From: Tubulanus polymorphus
Lineage: Eukaryota > Nemertea > Palaeonemertea > Tubulaniformes > Tubulanidae
Direction of reading: 5' to 3'
Length of the DNA: 64,000 nucleotides
Assembly: GCF_964204645.1 (NCBI RefSeq)
Contig: NC_134029.1
Span: forward strand, 7,646,001-7,710,000
The notes under the pieces are model-generated. The model saw only the letters and a program-made list of their open reading frames with translations, was not told where the DNA came from and ran no database searches. Each line of letters starts with the position of its first letter. The stretch's first letter is position 1. Of this stretch, positions 59,983 to 64,000 are shown one piece after another. The translations under genes and the position numbers were made by a program.

Positions 59983-60151
59983 ACCAGTCGTCCAGTCATC
60001 CAGTCGACCAGTCGGCCAGTCGTCCAGTCGTCCAGTCATCCAGTCGTCCAGTCATCCAGTCGTCCAGTCGTCCAGTCATCCAGTCGCCCAGTCGGCCAGT
60101 CGACCAGTCGCCCAGTCGACCAGTCGTCCAGTCGTCCAGTCGACCAGTCGT
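59983..60151. repeat. 8-bp tandem array, about 21 units
   Basis: Unit CCAGTCGT with variation only in the last one or two positions (GT, AT, GA, GG, GC). Because 8 is coprime to 3, the frame repeats every 24 bp, which gives an octapeptide pattern (SRPVVQSS-like) in any stop-free frame. This open frame is a by-product and no gene is inferred. Confidence 0.95.
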
Positions 60152-60822
60152 CCAGATGGCTGCATTTAACTAAGCATTTTCTATAGAAATCAATCTTTCT
60201 TTTTTGCGGGGCACGCGCATAGGAAGTTCACGAAGGCGTGTATAGAGAGCAGCCGACTGACACAGCAAACTAATCTCGATTAGATTATTCAAAGCCGGAC
60301 GACACAAATTATCGGAAGACATTATCCGTGTAGACTTATCATCTAAAAGCTATCATTGCTGAGCTAGTTTAGGAATGCACTTAAGACTCATTAGCGACAT
60401 TGGATGATGGACGATTGATCTTATGCTTGGGGAAATTTGATACACTCAGGATAATATGAACGTTTGATGAAAATTACAACTCGACGGTGGGTGGAGAAAC
60501 ATAGATTAGACAATAGTGCACTAGACGACGGAACATGCATCCCATCGTTTAATCGCAGTCCACGCAGTTTACTATGGTTTAAACGCACGCACCGGTAGGC
60601 GAATGAAATTGATTGCTATACCAGCGGTAATACGGCTTCAGAGATTTAATAAACTGACAAACGATAATTATTTCTGTCTAGAATTCGTCCGACATGTTAT
60701 ACCGTTTCCAATAAGGCGGTGTAAGGTATTAGTCGGGATTTGGAAACCGGGTTATGCGAATATTCTAGATTTTCAACGTTCGGTGGCAAAATTAATGTCC
60801 ACGTTTGATTGGACCCTCTTTA

Positions 60823-60989
60823 TGGTGGTGGCCGATTCGGGCCATAAAATTATTTTTCACATTGGCCCATATTTTAATTTTTTTCGCGCGAGAATAAAAA
60901 AAATGGGCCAATGTTAAAACAGAAAAAAATTGTTCTTGCCTTTTTCAGTTGTACAGAATTTTTTTTAGTATGGCCCGAATCAGCCACCA
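60823..60989. mobile_element. TA-flanked MITE with nested palindrome (mariner-like)
   Basis: 167 bp. The left end TGGTGGTGGCCGATTCGGGC and right end GCCCGAATCAGCCACCA are inverted repeats of about 20 bp, flanked by TA at 60821-60822 and 60990-60991. A second inner inverted pair (CATTGGCCCAT ... ATGGGCCAATG) surrounds a CGCGCG centre, so almost the whole element folds on itself. TA flanks suggest the Tc1/mariner superfamily. Confidence 0.82.
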
Positions 60990-61429
60990 TAGCTCTTCGT
61001 TCGTCCTTCTTGTTTTCATATTTTATGCACAATCGGGGACACTTCCTAAATGAATTCATGTAACTATAATTTACATTGTCTCCTCTTACACTCTCAACGT
61101 TGAATGATGGAAATGCGTCTTGCCGGCATTTTCTGCAGTGTAAATCGTGTTCTGAATATATTCCCTGGTGCTCGCTTAACCCGCCGTAACCGGACGTGAA
61201 GTGGTAATTCAAATCCTCATTACTGCTATCCCCGGACAGTATCCAACTCGATTTAGTTCCCCCCGGGGGTATTTTTCTGTACCGTCTACGTCGTAACAAA
61301 ACCGGCTTTACGCGACTTAGAAAAAAAACGAAAACTAAATTCCAGATTTGATCTATCCAATATCGGGAACGTATATAGGTCTTTAATCAAGACGCGTTTG
61401 TCATGCCGGTAAAGAAACCCCGTACTTAC

Positions 61430-61595
61430 GAGTATTGCCGATGATCTCGAGTGTTTTCCATATGAAATCGAACGAGCCTTCGGCTTCGTTATTAGCCTCT
61501 TGTATTTGTAACATGACCGACCCGTATGATGGCTGGTCGAGACTGTAATCACCCGAGAGGTCACTAGGACATAGACTTTTCTCGTCATCGTGCGG
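61430..61595 (-). CDS. TMEM272-like: TMEM272-like protein, exon 2
   Basis: This exon encodes residues 21-75 plus one base. It is hydrophilic and acidic at first (PHDDEKSLCPSDLSGDYSLD), then has an amphipathic stretch (FDFIWKTLEIIGNT) leading into the first membrane segment. The acceptor is TTCTAATTTCAG and the donor GTAAGT after ACTC. Start phase 0 matches exon 1. This soluble N-terminus is presumably cytoplasmic. Confidence 0.88.
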
Positions 61596-61890
61596 CTGAA
61601 ATTAGAACAAACAATAATTTCATTCATATGCCAGCGTTTGCTGCTGGGGAGAACAACGACGATTTCCGATGCCTCCAGAGGCAAATTCCGTCCGCGTCAA
61701 TCGATCGTGACGTCTTGTCACTTCCGGTAAAGAGACTTGTTTTCGAAATGCTATCCAGCGATATCCGAATAGATCCGTTCTGTGTTTTAAGGTGTTCAAA
61801 TATACAAATGCATATGTTTTTAAGCCTAGAACGTCAATTTTTGAAGCGTTGTAGAATTTGTAATTATCACGTATGATGTTTGTTTCTTAC

Positions 61891-61950
61891 GTGATCTTTC
61901 GGAGCCTCATGCCCGCGGAGAATATGCAGCTCTACCCACCCAGAGAACAT
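61891..61950 (-). CDS. TMEM272-like: TMEM272-like protein, exon 1 (start codon)
   Basis: A 20-codon first coding exon, MFSGWVELHILRGHEAPKDH, ending in a complete codon at a GTAAGA donor (61890-61889). An in-frame TGA lies 18 nt upstream of the ATG, so translation cannot start earlier in this exon. Joined to exons 2-4, it gives one uninterrupted frame of 243 residues plus stop. The intron to exon 2 is 295 bp. The upstream 5' UTR extends to the right, but its end is not visible. Confidence 0.8.
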
Positions 61951-64000
61951 GTCCGTGTTGACTAGTCAATCACCCACCCCCGCCAGTTGCAATCAGGAAA
62001 GTGCTCATTACCCTACTGCAAATATCAGTTTGTTCCTAACAGGTTTTAGCAACATGTGCCTCAAATTGATTGAGTATCTGTTTCAATCACAGTTGTGGTC
62101 AGTTTTTGCGTTGGTTGACATTTGATAGTGTTATTTCTCACTCCGTTTCTCCTGAGTTGATCAATAGTTTTTGTTGTGGCTACCCAACACGCTCTTGGTC
62201 TGCAATCTCATCAAATATTAGCTTCCTACACTGACAACAGATGGGACGATTTTCTGAAGCTACTTTATACGTTTGTAGCGAAAGCCCGTGCGTCAAATAA
62301 AATAGTTAACCTATATAGTACTACTCACGAAACACTCGGTACCGTATACTACGGAAGCATCCTGGGGACATATCAATCAAAAATAATTTTTCGAGGTTTA
62401 TTCCGAGTTTGCAACTCGGAATAAACTAGTTTTTTTCTCAGTTAAATGCGATTTTCGAGGTTAATTCCGAGTTTGTAACTCGGAATAAACTAGTTTTCTC
62501 ACTTAATTGTGATTTCTGGAGGTTTATTCCGAGTTTGCGACTCAGAATAAACTAGTTTTCTCAGTAAAATGCGATTTTTGAGGTTAATTCCGAGTTTGTA
62601 ACTCGGAATAAACTAGTATTCTCAGTTAAATGTGATTTTTGGAGGCTAATTCCGAGTTTGCAACTCGGAATAAACTAGTTTTCTCAGTTAAATGCGATTT
62701 TGTGAGGTTAATTCCGAGTTTGTAACAAGGAATAAACTAGTTTAACTACATTTAACTGTGAAAATTAGCTAATTCCGAGTTGCAAACTCGGAATTAATCT
62801 CGAAAATTACGCGTCAGTAGTATACATTCATTTCACCTTTTTCTAAAAAAGTGACTCTTGGGGTCAGGGTGTACATGGTGCTTCACCTGATGTTCAACCG
62901 CTATTACTTGCCATAATAAGTGTTTCATCAAAAAACGAAGAAACACCGTCCACGGCATTATGTTATCATTATCGGGGAAACAGAAGAATATAACGGTTTT
63001 TGTAAAGACCTCGTGTCATGTAGGCCTACTATCGATATTCTTACCGTTTAATTCACACAAAACTGTACCGGAGAATAAACAGTTCCACCATCGGTAATCA
63101 TTACACGCAAAAATGAAAAACAACATCAACAGCTCCGCTCTGTTCATCGATTCGTCAAAGCGAAAATCATTAGAAAGAGAAAATCAGTTGGAGCTCTATA
63201 AGCTCCCCCGGCTTGATGCTCGAAGAGGCTTTATACAGCCAGAGACGCGGGTATGTGGATTTTGATTAACATTCCCTGGTGCCTACAGGTATATTTATCT
63301 GTATAATTACGAATATGGATGATGCGAACGCTGAGCAGATTATAGACACTCTAATCCGCTAATTACGGCGTTCAAAAGCTGCCCGAAGATGGTGTTATGC
63401 ACTCTGTGATGTACTTTGAAATCAAGAACTAAAACTTGAAACAATGGATACGTATTGTGATTCTACTTTATCATGTTCCACCGCTCAAAAATTAAACGAG
63501 CTTCAATCGAAATGTTAATCTTTGTTACAATATATAGATCTAACCAAAAATGCATATGTATTTTTGATATAACCTGTTGGTCCCATCTAAGGGTTTCAGC
63601 ATTAAGATTATTGCTATATTGCGTCCAATAAAAAAGTGAAAACATTGCGTTAATGAACTAACCATAAAGGCTCGATCTGCAGCATTTCATTGGTTGTCAT
63701 AATACCACAATCAAAACAAGACAGTCAAACGTTTTATGAGAAAGTAACGCATTGATCATAACCTATAATTTGGTTAGAGGACGTTACCTCAAGACCCTAG
63801 CTTAATATACATACACGGACTTGATTCTAGATTTAAAGGAGGTCCGAAGTTCCTTTCGCCCCGGTTGATGATGGATAGAGGGAACCTAATGGTAAAACCA
63901 TCTTCCATAATATGTAACAATCAATGGCTTGCAATTAAATGCTAAGACGTGTACACGCGAAACCGAACCGAATCGAACAATATCATCAATAATTGACCGA
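61951..64000. other. Region upstream of the TMEM272-like gene
   Basis: Contains the foldback hairpin array (62344-62825). A short plus-strand frame at 63112-63249 (start MKNNINSSALF) ends near a GTATGTG donor-like site and might be a first exon of a neighbour, but support is weak. A TATAAAG on the minus strand near 63228 is too distant and isolated to call a promoter. Confidence 0.5.
62344..62825. mobile_element. Foldback element made of tandem 62-bp hairpin units
   Basis: The ends GTATACTAC and GTAGTATAC are perfect 9-bp inverted repeats. Inside are six direct units of about 62 bp, each beginning with a hairpin (TTATTCCGAGTT, 3-nt loop, AACTCGGAATAA in unit 1) followed by ACTAGTTTTCTCAGTTAAAT and GCGATTTTTGAGG. 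A seventh, inverted partial unit adjoins the right end, so the subterminal sequences (AATTTTTCGAGG and CTCGAAAATT) are also inverted. There is no coding capacity. TA next to the ends is compatible with a TA target. Confidence 0.85.

Larger units (their letters stand above)
58469..61429. other. TMEM272-like intron 2 (3 kb)
   Basis: Contains an 8-bp tandem array (59983-60151), a nested-palindrome MITE (60823-60989) and a minus-strand frame (61299-60874) that is open for 141 codons. That frame begins in non-repeat sequence with CRKC-type Cys pairs, runs into the MITE, and fails to join exon 2 in phase. No extra exon is supported. Confidence 0.7.

Noticed and set aside
59924-60169. Plus-strand frame with a Ser/Arg/Pro/Val octapeptide repeat
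   Set aside because: Explained by the 8-bp tandem array (frame repeats every 24 bp), with no gene context.
60874-61299. Minus-strand 141-codon frame in TMEM272-like intron 2
   Set aside because: It cannot join exon 2 in frame from the AG at about 61268, and its last 40 codons are a MITE.
62344-62825. CRISPR-like array (regular repeats with similar spacing)
   Set aside because: The spacers are conserved between units, the repeats are hairpins with a constant tail, and the context is an animal genome. It is a tandem hairpin element.
63112-63249. Short plus-strand frame (MKNNINSS...) with a possible donor GTATGTG
   Set aside because: Only about 46 codons, no acceptor partner and no homology. 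Mentioned in the region entry but not called as a gene.

Overview
The window is animal nuclear DNA. Both identifiable genes are split by GT-AG introns, intergenic and intronic DNA is AT-rich, and short non-autonomous transposons are everywhere. The families present (a TRPM channel and a TMEM272-like membrane protein) and the long introns fit a bilaterian invertebrate. I cannot fix the phylum from the sequence.

Two genes can be reconstructed exon by exon, both on the minus strand. (1) Positions 1-29858 hold the 5' part of a TRPM cation-channel gene. Five coding exons (29858-29271, 18512-18433, 3558-3393, 1162-949, 467-343) join in compatible phase and give 391 residues: a 196-residue N-terminal extension followed by the start of the TRPM N-terminal (SLOG/LSDAT) region. 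The rest of the channel lies beyond the left edge. (2) Positions 61950-57120 hold a complete four-exon gene for a 243-residue TMEM272-like four-pass membrane protein. Its start follows an in-frame stop and all phases match.

The 23 kb between the TRPM start (29858) and an 88-codon minus-strand reading frame at 53439-53705 has no confirmed gene. The best candidate there is a first coding exon on the minus strand at 40742-40909, at the edge of a CpG-rich block (about 40.7-43.6 kb).

Much of the rest is repeat. A roughly 310-345 bp palindromic MITE family (family A, ends AGCCGCGATCACAC) has 13 recognisable copies. Relatives with TTCACAC-type ends lie at 5475-5896 and 16476-16600. There are piggyBac-like (TTAA) elements, hAT-like elements with GGATCC-containing ends, a mariner-like TA-flanked MITE, a foldback element built of tandem 62-bp hairpin units (62344-62825), an old non-LTR retrotransposon fragment (12535-13078), a 334-nt pure polypurine tract (6939-7272) and several tandem arrays.

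The two genes show no functional connection. No rRNA, tRNA, CRISPR array or prokaryote-type operon was seen.
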